Notes under the pieces: generated by a model
Database searches by the model: none
Seen by the model: the letters and a program-made list of their open reading frames with translations, nothing else
Told to the model about the DNA's origin: nothing
Part shown: piece by piece, positions 1 to 9,320 of the stretch
Numbering within the stretch: the first letter of the stretch is position 1
Layout: each line of letters opens with the position of its first letter
Program-made: the position numbers and the translations under genes
NCBI RefSeq assembly: GCF_000485595.1
Contig: NW_014577078.1
Coordinates: 1,645,218-1,672,863 of the forward strand
Direction: 5' to 3'
Source of the DNA: Priapulus caudatus
Lineage: Eukaryota; Priapulida; Priapulimorpha; Priapulimorphida; Priapulidae
Length of the DNA: 27,646 nucleotides

Positions 1-1388
1 TAAGAATTCCACAAGATCACAGTGATTTAGCAGATGATTCATTTTTAAGAAATATTATTTCAAACACATAAAAAACAGACTTTCCTCCAAAAAAATGTAC
101 ATAGCTGATTCATGCAAATGGCATCCATCAAAAACGATGCATCATCAACTGAGCTTCTAATGAAAACAGTCACAGATAGATGGGGGCATCAACATAGATC
201 TGCTGAGACAATTGCCCCGTGTTCCGCTTTGCCCCGGGTTCCCCTACTACATTCGACAAAATTATAATGACAGATACGCGTGAGCTCTCCGTGTGTACCT
301 CAACGGAATTTGAGATAATTGAGCTTATGACAATAACACTTCAACTAACAATGTTTATTTGTAATGACACTGTGTAAGGAAACTAATTGTGTGCTATAAA
401 TCAACCCAGTTAGATGGCAATAACGCGATGTTGCACAGACGTTCACCTAACAATTGAGACGTCACGACTTACTTTCAACAGATAACAACAGTTTATTCAT
501 TAACATAACTTATATACACTTTCTAACATTAACATTCGACAACCCATTCACTATTCACATCGCCTTCTTAACAAATCTCGTAAACTTCTTCTCGGCATAT
601 GAGCATCGCGAAGTGCACCACCAGTGCCACGACCACCCGCTTAACAACAATAATACAGATCATAATATGACGTATGCAAATATGAAATAGATTAGCTTTT
701 ACACTCCTTATACGTCGAAGGTAGGAAGCCACACAACAATATATGTAACGCTCACGTCCTTGCCATATATCAACCTCAGTTACGGTCAGTACCTCACCGG
801 GACTGAGAAGGCGAGAGAACCATTCATTGGCCTTTATTTAGCCAGACAGCTCTCGAGGCTATACTTCACGTAAAACTCTGTTATACATTTACACCAACCA
901 GTTCTGTCTATTATACGGCACGCCTGAAAGGCCTTGCACTCTAATATAGCTGCCGGAGTGCTATACCCTGTCTTACCAGCCGCAGCAGAAGCGCCACGGG
1001 ATCAATCTTACCTACTCGATATCCATACTTCTAATCGCACGTGAAATTATATGGCATTGCAAGTCCTCAACTTTCGAGCATTTATCTCACAGTTAAATAT
1101 CATTGGATTACATCGGAGGTATCGGAGCATGTACATTAAAAGCGCTATTAGACCGTGCCAGGAAACATCAATATTGTACAACCGATCCTATGTTCGTTTT
1201 AGATAAATAACGTATAGGTTAACATACGTAAAAGGGGTTCTATACGACACGATAACGTATCTAACGGTATACGTAAAAGGCGCACAACAGTCTAAGACTA
1301 TATTGAAGCGCAAGAACCATTCAACAATTAAGGGGTTTAGGTTTGTGGTCATAGCATTGACAACCACCTAACTCCAATATCACTGCAC
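1..1388. other. Gene-free AT-rich flank
   Basis: I see no coding region here that I can support. A 78-codon frame around 454-690 is AT-driven and resembles nothing I know. A short local duplication occurs near 1217-1275, where the words ATACGTAAAAGG and AACGTAT each appear twice. Confidence 0.6.
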
Positions 1389-1532
1389 CAGGAGTGTCAT
1401 AATATAGATGTGTCTATATAATGATCTATATTATGTCTATATTATCAAGAGCGTATAAAGAAGGTTCTTATACCTTATACCTTCTTATACCTTATACCTT
1501 CTTTATACGCTCTTGATATTACGGCACTCCTG
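1389..1532. mobile_element. Palindromic insertion A (CAGGAGTG ends)
   Basis: The element starts CAGGAGTGTCATAATAT and ends with the near-inverse ATTACGGCACTCCTG. A long inner palindrome pairs TATCAAGAGCGTATAAAG with its complement at about 1498-1517. The centre contains repeats of CTTATACC. The word TGCACC flanks both sides (1384-1389 and 1535-1540), but offset by two bases, so the target duplication is not clean. Size and structure fit a non-autonomous fold-back or MITE-type element. The terminal sequence is shared with copy B, but the inner arms are different. Confidence 0.7.
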
Positions 1533-1783
1533 ATTGCACCTAATGCAAGTTACACTCTGTAGCGGTAGCTCTCTTGAAAGTGCGCGTACTCGAGTCATAT
1601 ATACGTGTATAGATAAGCTGTCACAGCATTCTAATGGTGTGACTAATAGTTGTAATTCAAGAATGTATAGTCAACACTGATTGTGGACACGAAACTAGAC
1701 CGGACGTTCCTTAATGCGGTGCAGTGATGGTCTGTCTCTTCACTGTTCTATTAACAACGTAACGACATAGAGCACCAGTCTAT
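1533..1783. other. Spacer between palindromes A and B
   Basis: No gene is visible. It is unique-looking AT-rich sequence ending in AGTCTAT (1777-1783), which is the left target duplication of the next element. Confidence 0.5.
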
Positions 1784-1890
1784 CAGGAGTGTCATAATAA
1801 TATAGATATATATTATCAAGAGTACATAATAGAGATGTACTCCTTTTATGTCTCTATTATGTACTCTTGCATGATATTATGACACTCCTG
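1784..1890. mobile_element. Palindromic insertion B with 7-bp target duplication
   Basis: The element begins CAGGAGTGTCATAATA and ends TATTATGACACTCCTG, so the ends are inverted repeats. The inner arms pair CAAGAGTACATAATAGAGA with its complement around 1852-1869. It is flanked exactly by AGTCTAT on both sides (1777-1783 and 1891-1897), a clean 7-bp direct repeat that marks insertion. It has no coding capacity. The superfamily is not certain: CAGG-type ends suggest hAT, but hAT duplications are normally 8 bp. Confidence 0.8.
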
Positions 1891-2831
1891 AGTCTATCAT
1901 TGCGGCCCCTCCCTGCTACCGAAACATCAGGAGTACATTAATGAGAGACTGAACTCTCCCCCCAATCCCTGAACCCTCTCCATTCAACAAGAATAAATCC
2001 AGGTACTACCTAAACATATACTGATATCTTGACATTAGACTGTCATTGCAATAGGTGTTGGTATGTAGCACGGTAGTCAGCACACTGCACACGCGTCACA
2101 GGTGATATAATAGGTGATATGTTACTAAGTGTTACACGTATATACATCTACGCAAACTCCAATCGATATATTGATTCACTATAACATCAAAGATACATGA
2201 GAATCACCATCACCATATAAAGGTGCACGTAACAGCAAACCACAATCGTAATCACGCATGCAGGAAATCCATAAATATGTTACAATATGGAAGTATTGCG
2301 CATTTATCGTCATTAATTAATCGGTCATTAATGAACTAAAGACAATATTCATAACTATATACTACTAAACACGTGCATATGCTAGTTTACATTCCATGTT
2401 ATTTTAAAGACATGGATTTAATCATTAAACAGCACTACCGAAAACGCTGACTTCACGATACCGCCATTCCCGTGCCAAACAGAGTACAGCTAAAACACAA
2501 CCTGCAGTTATTATAAACACTATAGCAACTAGTGTGTGCAATGCGTAGTATGAAACGGTAGTCAGCGTCACCCATGCACAGAGAAGCTTACACAGACAGC
2601 AGATAACGGCAAATACAAAAGAACTGCATGGGAAGCAATTGAGCCTCGATCACTATTGCCTGCTTTAATGCCACACACGTTACATCCACGTGAAAAACGG
2701 ACTAACATTCAGAACCAGCTTATGTAAACAATTATGCATTTATTGCCTGATTAACTCCACATTACTACCCATACGGCTAAATTAGGAGGTTTCTCGTTGA
2801 AAAGTAATTTACCTGTCTGTTATATTATATT
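1891..2831. other. Gene-free intergenic sequence
   Basis: No gene is recognised. At about 1925-1945 there is a lone half of the palindrome family (ATCAGGAGTACATTAATGAG) with no matching right end, which may be a decayed or partial copy. Confidence 0.5.
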
Positions 2832-2892
2832 ATCAGGAGTCTATCAATAGTCTATCAGGAGTCTATCAATAGTCTATTGATAGACTCATGAT
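2832..2892. mobile_element. Palindromic insertion C (compound hairpin)
   Basis: ATCAGGAGTCTATCAATAG occurs twice in direct order (2832-2850 and 2854-2872). It is followed at 2874-2892 by its inverse complement with one mismatch. The TATCAGGAGT edge is the same as in copies A, B and E, but the arm sequence TCTATCAATAG is specific to this copy. Confidence 0.65.
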
Positions 2893-3891
2893 ATTATAAT
2901 AACATATTACATTCGGTTGGGTATATTATATATGAAATTTAATATCACAGACTAAAATTAATTATTCTAATCCCCCCACCCACTCACCAATCCGAAACAT
3001 CAAAACTAGCACCAAACGATGTGCAGCTCTGTCGTGTGACAGTATATACCCACTAGAATTCATTGACGTAATCAACGCGTGAATTCAACCGAGTGGTGTT
3101 CCCCCTAATAGTCAATATGGTTATAAAAATAGCAGAGCTCGCGCGTCACGCAGTAAGTTATTTACTATTTGATTTTAATCCCACCTATCTACAATTGGCA
3201 TTTGGCTCATAATAATAAAACCGCGTAAGCGAGAGTGAGCCCTAACCAGTACAGTGGCGCTTACTGTACCGAACATATTGCTCGTCGCGCACGCGCACTA
3301 GGCCCGACATTACCCTCAAGCTACTTCGCCTGACCGAAATAGCTCTCGCAAATCAGCTATGTTCAGTTCTTGCATCTGTCTCCTGTGAGATTTTGTGCAA
3401 TTCCGCCTACGCATTGCGAAGCTGTACAGTCAGTAAACAGATCTGAATAAAACTGACTACAAAGAGGCATTCGGAAATATAAAAGAACGTAACGTTAGGC
3501 AGCCACTGGTAAAACGCCTGCTTTATATAATGTCCAGGCATAAAAATGGGGATACAACTATAAATACTCGTCAATCATTAGCACCCGATTACAATACAGA
3601 CCTTGGCGTTTTGGAGGAGTGCAAAAAACCTAGAATACGTCATAAGCTTAGGAGAACAAAACTGCATTACCAGCTGATTACAACAAACTATCACAGAACA
3701 CCAACTTGTTACTATAACCACGTGGCATCTAGACGGTTGCCCCTATATTCTATACTGGAAGTTATCTATAAATCTTGCAAACACTATCCAGTTTTATAGT
3801 TGCTAGTCTCTACTATATGAGTATATCCCTTATTATTCGGTTTACTAACAAAAGAAACTGCACACTGCAAAACACTGATTATATGTACTAA
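2893..3891. other. Intergenic, downstream of the PPP1R3 stop codon
   Basis: This stretch lies 3' of the minus-strand PPP1R3 gene and probably contains its 3' UTR. No canonical minus-strand AATAAA stood out close to the stop. An 89-codon plus-strand frame (3530-3799) has no recognisable motif and is not called. A perfect CACGTG lies at 3719-3724 as a single site. Confidence 0.5.
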
Positions 3892-5097
3892 TCAAAAGTG
3901 CATCAAGGAAGGGTCCAACCCTTTGCCCACCTGGCTAGCATAACACTCGATCTGGTAATTAACACCATAATTATTATCCCAGTAGAATTGATCGTTAGCA
4001 ATATACTGAATGCAAAATTCAATCTTTGAACCCACAGGAAATCCTGGCGGCGCCGACAGGCTGAATGTGAAGCGGTCTGACGGTCCATCACAAGAGCCCG
4101 TAATATAGGTGGCGTTGCTCTCTCTGCTCGTCGCCCAACCATCCATTGTGTACTTGATAAGCACTGCCTTGTGGAAGGCAATGTTAGCCACGCGGATTGT
4201 TACCGACGCTGTTCTCTCCATGACGATGCAGTTCTCTAGACACACCTTCTTCTCCTGTACGCGATCGAGGAATCCGAACGAAGCGCCAGGCTGCGAAAAC
4301 GACGCAGCAAGATATTTCGCCGGCATCAGCAAATCGAAATTCAGAAGCGGCCCAGACGCTGGCTCGTCTGCGGCGGAACGATAGGAATCCATCACGCGCC
4401 CCGGTATCTTCGGCGGCCCGTCGCCCTTCAGAATGTGACGCACGGACTCAAGGTCGAGGCCCATGGCGTCCGCAAAGCGGACAGCCTTCTTGCGACTCGG
4501 TGTTCCCGGCGGCGTCTTCGCCGTCCTGAGAGACGAGCTGCGTATTAGCGACCCGCGGTCGATGCAAAACTCATCCTGCTCCGGGCTGTTCGGGCTGACA
4601 GGAAACTTCCCCGAGAACATCAAGTCGTCGGCGACGTTGATGAACAGCGGTCCCGGCGGCGGGGAAAGCAGGGAAGAGCTGCATCCGGAGTCGGCGTCGC
4701 AGTCGTCGTCGCCGGCGCGACCGGCGTCGTTGTTGTTGTCGCCGGTGTCGTCGCCGTTGGTGATGATCGTTGTGATCTCACCGTGGCAACACATGCCGAT
4801 GCCCTCATCGCCGCCCTCGTGGTTCTGCTCGGCCACGGAATTCATGGCCGCTGGTTCCACCACGCTCACGAAGTCGTGTCCAGTGGCTGTTCCATTCGAG
4901 AGTGTGCACAGTGGCCGTTTGTCTCCGCCTTGCCACGTTACGTCTACTCCGTGTACCAATGCCTCCTGGTCGGCCATTTCTCGATATGCGCCATTCACGT
5001 GCCGGCCGTTCTGCGATCTCCTCTGGCGACCTATGCACGGCTGGCACTGAGAAAGCTGGCTTGGCAGGCACAACCAAGTGGTATCGTCCGTGAACAT
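3892..5097 (-). CDS. PPP1R3: PP1 glycogen-targeting regulatory subunit (PPP1R3 family, CBM21)
   Basis: This 401-residue protein should recruit protein phosphatase 1 to glycogen, promoting dephosphorylation of glycogen synthase and phosphorylase and so glycogen build-up in the cytosol. Residues 203-210 read KKAVRFAD, a classical RVxF PP1-docking site in the same setting as vertebrate PPP1R3 proteins. Residues about 283-386 form the CBM21 domain: VCLENC at 285-290, the VANIAFHKAV strand at 303-312, the DGW of the sugar-binding face at 319-321, DRFTFSLS at 341-348, and the diagnostic WDNN-GVNY at 373-381. The N-terminal half is low-complexity and acidic (Asp/Asn/Gly-rich, about 115-142) with a Ser/Pro/Thr stretch before the docking site. 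The frame is intronless, as is common in this family. An in-frame TAG lies 15 bases upstream of the first ATG. Met41 (GAAATGG) has the better initiation context, so the true start is unsettled. The exact vertebrate paralogue cannot be assigned; B/C-like is my best guess. Confidence 0.93.
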   Translation of the reverse strand: MFTDDTTWLCLPSQLSQCQPCIGRQRRSQNGRHVNGAYREMADQEALVHGVDVTWQGGDKRPLCTLSNGTATGHDFVSVVEPAAMNSVAEQNHEGGDEGIGMCCHGEITTIITNGDDTGDNNNDAGRAGDDDCDADSGCSSSLLSPPPGPLFINVADDLMFSGKFPVSPNSPEQDEFCIDRGSLIRSSSLRTAKTPPGTPSRKKAVRFADAMGLDLESVRHILKGDGPPKIPGRVMDSYRSAADEPASGPLLNFDLLMPAKYLAASFSQPGASFGFLDRVQEKKVCLENCIVMERTASVTIRVANIAFHKAVLIKYTMDGWATSRESNATYITGSCDGPSDRFTFSLSAPPGFPVGSKIEFCIQYIANDQFYWDNNYGVNYQIECYASQVGKGLDPSLMHF

Positions 5098-5560
5098 TAC
5101 AGCTGATGCCTAGTGGGTAACGCGATATTCGCTGGTGCTGCCCGTGGTTGTTTTTAGTGTACCATAACCTACTCACGCGGGGCGAGGGGGCGGGCGTTGA
5201 ATTCACCTCACTCGCGTTCCCCAACTGCGCACAGTAGCAGCGGTGGCGGTCGTACGTGCGTGCGTGCGTCCGTAAGAGAGTGCACGCGTTCGTGCGTGAG
5301 TGCGCGCGTTCCTGCACGCTTCTGTGAGTGCCTGCGTTCGTGCGTGCGTGCGTGCGTGCGTGCGTGCGTGTGCGTTGTCGTCGCACCACGGCTACCCTCG
5401 CCAGCCGTGAGACAGTGTGCCTCGTGTATGATAAACACTGTGATGTTATCCACTTCCTCCACCGCGCTGTTGGATCGGGACAACCGGTTGCAAACGTAAA
5501 CAAGGCGGCACCGACCGACCGTGACCCTCACACCTATCACAGGCCGCACTAGCACAGCGA
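5098..5560 (-). promoter_or_regulatory. CpG-rich 5' region of PPP1R3
   Basis: The sequence upstream of the PPP1R3 start is much richer in G+C and CpG than its surroundings, consistent with a 5' UTR and promoter. I find no TATA box at a defined distance. Within the reading frame, a pyrimidine tract ending TTTCTCAG at about 5049-5056 could be a splice acceptor if a short 5' exon exists. The assignment is by position and composition only. Confidence 0.4.
5251..5382. repeat. CGTG/TGCG tetranucleotide microsatellite
   Basis: An interrupted run of CGTG units ends in a pure tract at about 5337-5372. Alternating purine-pyrimidine GC-rich sequence of this type favours Z-DNA. It lies 150-290 bp upstream of the PPP1R3 start codon. 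Confidence 0.85.
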
Positions 5561-5850
5561 TTTCTAGCTGCTAGCGTCCACACTAAACGGCGCACAACAA
5601 CAACGATGGCCACCGCTCTCAGCTGACACGCACCGCCCGCCGCCTACGCGTACGAGAAAAATCAATATTGAGGGCTTGAGGGAATGACTCTTGTTCACAG
5701 CCCGCCGTCATTATACATATCTTTACCTACGACCATAACGGTCACAGCGTTTACATTACCAAACCAATATTTAAAAGAATAACAGCGGACCTCGTAACCG
5801 CTACAGTACACAAGACAAAGTCCTGTCGAAGGAATGATACTAATTTCAAG
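5561..5850. other. Intergenic, upstream of PPP1R3
   Basis: No gene is seen. ATTTCAAG at 5843-5850 is the left target duplication of the element that follows. Confidence 0.5.
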
Positions 5851-6041
5851 CACTGGCAGCAAGATCAAGCCCGCGCGTACAGCACACACGCGGCGCCATT
5901 GACTATATATATACAACCTATGTTGTATATATATATATATATATTGTATATATATATATATATATAATACATATGTTGTATATATATAGTCAATGGCGCC
6001 GCGTGTGTGCTGTACGCGCGGGCTTGATCTTGCTGCCAGTG
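5851..6041. mobile_element. Fold-back DNA transposon, 67-bp identical arms, 8-bp TSD
   Basis: The left arm 5851-5917 and right arm 5975-6041 are perfect inverted complements over 67 bases. Both arms begin CACTGGCAGCAAGATC from the outside and run through a GC-rich part into ATATATACAAC. The 57-base centre is an AT-rich palindrome built of TA repeats. ATTTCAAG flanks the element exactly on both sides (5843-5850 and 6042-6049). An 8-bp duplication is typical of hAT or P-type transposases. The element has no coding capacity and would rely on a transposase elsewhere. Undiverged arms point to a recent insertion or to gene conversion between arms. Confidence 0.9.
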
Positions 6042-6049
6042 ATTTCAAG

Positions 6050-6888
6050 GCGAGGAGTATTGTCGCTAGTAAAGCTGCCTACCCCTTTCCTAGAAAAATA
6101 ACTGAGTCCACTCTTAACGGCTTTGGTCGATCGCTTTCTATGGTAACAAAATCCCTTCTTACAGGGGCAAATTAGGCAAATACCTAGTTCATTCAAATTG
6201 GGCGGGCTCTCGCGGTTCATTTTACAGAAATTTCTGGCACTCGCGATATTTCATTGTTCGGTTTAATTATTAGATCAAAACAATAAGTCTCGTCTGCGAA
6301 TAGAGGCAATCGTTCGGACTTTTAACATGAAAAATGTTTATTATTGACATGTTCTACCGAGTTGATGTTCAGAATAACATGATAGTTTACATCGTGTTCT
6401 GCATCGCTTTGTAGATTTTTCTCTATTGTATAAATGTGCTTTATAAAATCTACATACTGTAGTATATAGATTCGGTGTTGATCAACACAGAGTTGATGGC
6501 ATTCGTGAGCTACATTACAATCAGGGGTTAATAATGACAAATTTGTCATAAAATACATGAACCTCGCGATCGACCCTCGATGAAAAACGGACTTTCACGG
6601 AAATTACTTTACGGACTTTGACATTGTAATAAGCAATTCCCGACGTGGGGTATCAACACCTACGTATGCGCACTAGACGAGTGTTTGTAGAGCAGATGGT
6701 GATTTGCTGAGGATCGCGCAGATACGCGCTTCTCCGCAGCCGCATACACGGGGGTGTACCGGCAGAAACATACGCGTCTTAGAAGTTAAAAGAACGTACA
6801 CGTGACAGCCGGGGCCAACCTCGTGTTTCCAACCGCCCAGCTGCTAACTATTTTGGCCCTTCCAGGCAAGCTGTTTATAGGCAGCGAG
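6050..6888. other. Intergenic, no gene recognised
   Basis: Only short AT-rich frames are present and none has a motif I recognise. A single CACGTG occurs at 6799-6804. Confidence 0.5.
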
Positions 6889-6905
6889 CACGTGAATAGC
6901 ACGTG
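6889..6905. promoter_or_regulatory. Perfect carbohydrate response element (CACGTG-N5-CACGTG)
   Basis: The sequence reads CACGTG AATAG CACGTG, two perfect E-boxes separated by exactly five bases. This is the published consensus for the ChREBP/MondoA-Mlx heterotetramer, which senses glucose-6-phosphate. A further CACGTG lies at 6799-6804 and another at 7177-7182. The site is about 1.8 kb upstream of the PPP1R3 start codon. A perfect pair with this spacing is expected about 0.002 times by chance in a window this long. Function is inferred from sequence alone. Confidence 0.55.
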
Positions 6906-7671
6906 CTAGCCCTCCTCGGCATTGCGCGACCAGTTGCCAGCTAGTAGACGAGTACCTTAGGCCGCCTCACTTTGGAGTTACAGCCAATAATCAATAAATT
7001 TACGAACGAAGCAAAGAAGCAGGGTGCCAGTCTACCCCCGCTGGTAGTGAGCTACAAACCCGCCCCCCCCCCCGAGTCATCCAGCTGTTGTTGAACCTTG
7101 ACAATCAACTTACTCCCATCCCTTTAAATAGTAGTAGTTAGTATGCGATCGTTGTTTGCACACGATAGACATTACGCACGTGAATGCATGCGGTCTAGTT
7201 CGCCTGCACTGTATATTTATATCGTCTGGGTTTGATTGAGTATTTAATATGCACAACAAGAGTACATAAATGATCTACGTACATCGGTTATCATTACCTG
7301 TGCATCTGTTATATTACTGTTGTATACCTGTCGCGTCGTACTATACATATATACTATAACTTTATATATATATATATATATATAATACCAATATATCAAG
7401 TATATTATATAGTAACTATCTCTATCTTATTGAAAACAGATTCATTAAAATCACATATATAACGGGTACTCGAATCTAATATGAGCACCCTCCAAGGCCG
7501 TAAGCCAGCTTTCATATGAATACATCGGCAGGGGCGCGGTCTCGTTTTCTTAAATGTGGCAAAATATAAGCGCGGCCAAAGCAACGAGGTAGTGAGGCGC
7601 AGCATCAGCGACCGCAGCGGCGCGGCGCAGGTACGTGTGGTCATTAATTGGCAAATTCTTATTATCGGCGT
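6906..7671. other. Intergenic with TA microsatellite
   Basis: No gene is recognised. A poly-C run is at about 7062-7073, a (TA)n tract at about 7362-7383, and a CpG-rich stretch at about 7565-7640. Confidence 0.5.
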
Positions 7672-7735
7672 GAGGGGGGACCCCTCACCCCCCCCTCCGC
7701 ACGGAGGGGGCCCCTCACCCCCCTCCCGCCCACGA
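7672..7735. repeat. G/C-tract inverted repeat with quadruplex potential
   Basis: Outer arms TTATCG...GAGGGGGG and its rough complement (ending CACGATAA) enclose a perfect inner hairpin, CCCCCTCCG-CA-CGGAGGGGG. The minus strand carries at least four runs of four or more G within 60 bases, so G-quadruplex formation is possible. The TATCG-type outer repeat could mark a small MITE. Confidence 0.6.
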
Positions 7736-7928
7736 TAAACGATTTTTGCGCAATTGATTACCAACTAAAATGGGAGCGATCTGGGTGCAGACCTGGAGCG
7801 TGAAATCTCTGCAAATGTCAAACTGAAAAAAAAGAAAAAAAACGGGTGATACTTCCATCTAAGGAGGGGTTCCAACTTAATGTCATTCCAATGCGTCATA
7901 ATAGCATTATTATATAGATATAGTATCA
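7736..7928. other. Intergenic, nothing recognised
   Basis: A short AT-rich stretch with poly-A runs; no gene or known motif is seen. Confidence 0.5.
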
Positions 7929-7971
7929 CAGGCAGCTAGATAAAGGAAGTTTCCCTTTATCTTTACTCCTG
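7929..7971. mobile_element. Short palindrome of the CAGG family
   Basis: CAGGCAGCTAGATAAAGG pairs imperfectly with the right side CCTTTATCTTTACTCCTG. Ends of the CAGG...ACTCCTG type match the other palindromes in this window, while the AGATAAAGG arm is unique to this copy. No clear target duplication is seen. Confidence 0.5.
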
Positions 7972-8254
7972 ACTATAGTCATGGTCATGGTCACTCATAT
8001 TAGTTTGTGCGTTTAATGTCCTTTAGGTTAGGGTTAGGCTGTTAGGGTACTGCGCATTATAACATCGATTAATCATTACATCAAATTAATCGATCATCAA
8101 AGTTGGGGAACACTCCTATACGGAGCGTAGCCAAAAATAAAACATCTATTCAGTGAAAATGTCTTCGACTGATATAGCAGTCTTCTCTACGCGCCCTCCT
8201 ACTTCCTGACCAGTCTGAAGTGAACAAACGAAACAGCCATCTGCCACTGTCTGT

Positions 8255-8391
8255 CGACGGCCGGGCCGCCAAACCACACACCCCACCCCACCCCTGGGGG
8301 CTTTTTTGTTCTTTCTTTTTTTTTGCTCGGGGGGGGGAGCTCAGGGGAAGGTTCGTACAAACCCCCCGAACCCCCTCTGGCTACGGGCCTG
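8255..8391 (-). mobile_element. Terminal fragment of a CAGGCCCGTAGCCAG repeat
   Basis: Read on the minus strand, the unit begins CAGGCCCGTAGCCAGAGGGG and continues through a GGTTCGGGGGG stretch. Repeats with this kind of 'CAGG..CGTAGCCAGG' beginning are widespread in animal genomes and usually mark hAT-type ends. I cannot find the opposite terminus, so the far boundary (here placed near the CCGGGCCGCC stretch) is approximate. Confidence 0.45.
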
Positions 8392-9206
8392 GGCACTCGA
8401 TCATGATGGTATCGGAATGAGATCGAAGAGTTAAAAAAAAATCCCGTGAACCGACTTACCCAAGTAGACTACCTCGCACAGATTTGGATCAGTATTATTA
8501 TGTATGGTTTCTTGTATAGACACCTAAATTACAGTTCATATAAAAAGTTCTGGGTACCCAGTAAAACAAACGCCGTGACTCGGCGATCATTGGCGACCAT
8601 GGCGACCACAGCACGATGTCTGGCGTTTCCACCACGCTTATACCACACTTATGGCAACCTTGACGCGCTCTGGGCCCATTTTCCGTCGCCGTAGCAGCGC
8701 AGTAAGGACGCCACCCCGGTCTGACGGGGGTAGGGCGAGCGGAAGGAGCGTCATGCTCACACCGGCAGCATCACCACAGACCAATGAATACGTGTATTCG
8801 CTATAGTCTCTAACATCACCTACATAAGTGAAAATAAAGTGGGTTCGCTGCTTCTAATAAGTACACTTTATTTCGGTACAGCGAAAGTAAATTTTAGACG
8901 TGGTAGTGACACTTATCAGTTAACAGTTCTGCAACAACATCGCAAGTAAAAAAAAAACCATAAACAGTCTTATCCATATCACTGCCTCTGTGACAGTGTC
9001 AAGTCTGCTTCGTTATGAAATTATAGACATACAAAAAGAATGCTCTTAGCAAATCGACAACACTCGGATCGATTTGAAACGTGCAAGTGGGTTTCATGCG
9101 CGTACGTGTTTCAAGGGCATCATAAAAAGATTTTTGCAGGCTAGTGGATTCAGATAGTACACATCTAGTTTCCATTACCCTAGCCGGCGGCATGTCGATG
9201 ACATGA
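8392..9206. other. Intergenic with an unassigned CpG-rich patch
   Basis: The stretch 8565-8760 is distinctly CpG- and GC-rich compared with its surroundings, but I see no domain in either strand. At 8834-8873 AATAAAGTG and CACTTTATT form an inverted repeat, which puts AATAAA on both strands. The remainder is AT-rich. Confidence 0.4.
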
Positions 9207-9320
9207 CGAGTGTATAATATAGACTCTATATAATCTATATAACCTATATATCTATAGAATCGATATACATCTATATATATATATAGAATCTATATAAGGA
9301 GTCTATATTATACACTCCTG
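9207..9320. mobile_element. Palindromic insertion D
   Basis: The left arm CGAGTGTATAATATAGACTC pairs with the right arm GAGTCTATATTATACACTCC, which ends in CTG. The interior consists of TCTATATA words and can fold further. The right end CACTCCTG matches copies A, B and E; the left end is slightly decayed. The flanking words GATGACAT and GATGATAT may be a mutated target duplication. Confidence 0.65.

Noticed and set aside
3530-3799. 89-codon plus-strand frame
   Set aside because: No recognisable domain, basic AT-rich composition and no partner signals; could be chance.
4463-5503. Plus-strand 195-codon and minus-strand 232-codon frames overlapping PPP1R3
   Set aside because: They are shadows of the GC-rich PPP1R3 coding strand and of the CGTG microsatellite; neither shows a known motif.
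8023-8049. TTAGGG-like words suggesting interstitial telomere sequence
   Set aside because: Only three or four imperfect units; too short to support.
8446-8694. 82-codon plus-strand frame in the CpG-rich patch
   Set aside because: Starts in ordinary AT-rich sequence and resembles no protein I know; the CpG patch is left unassigned.
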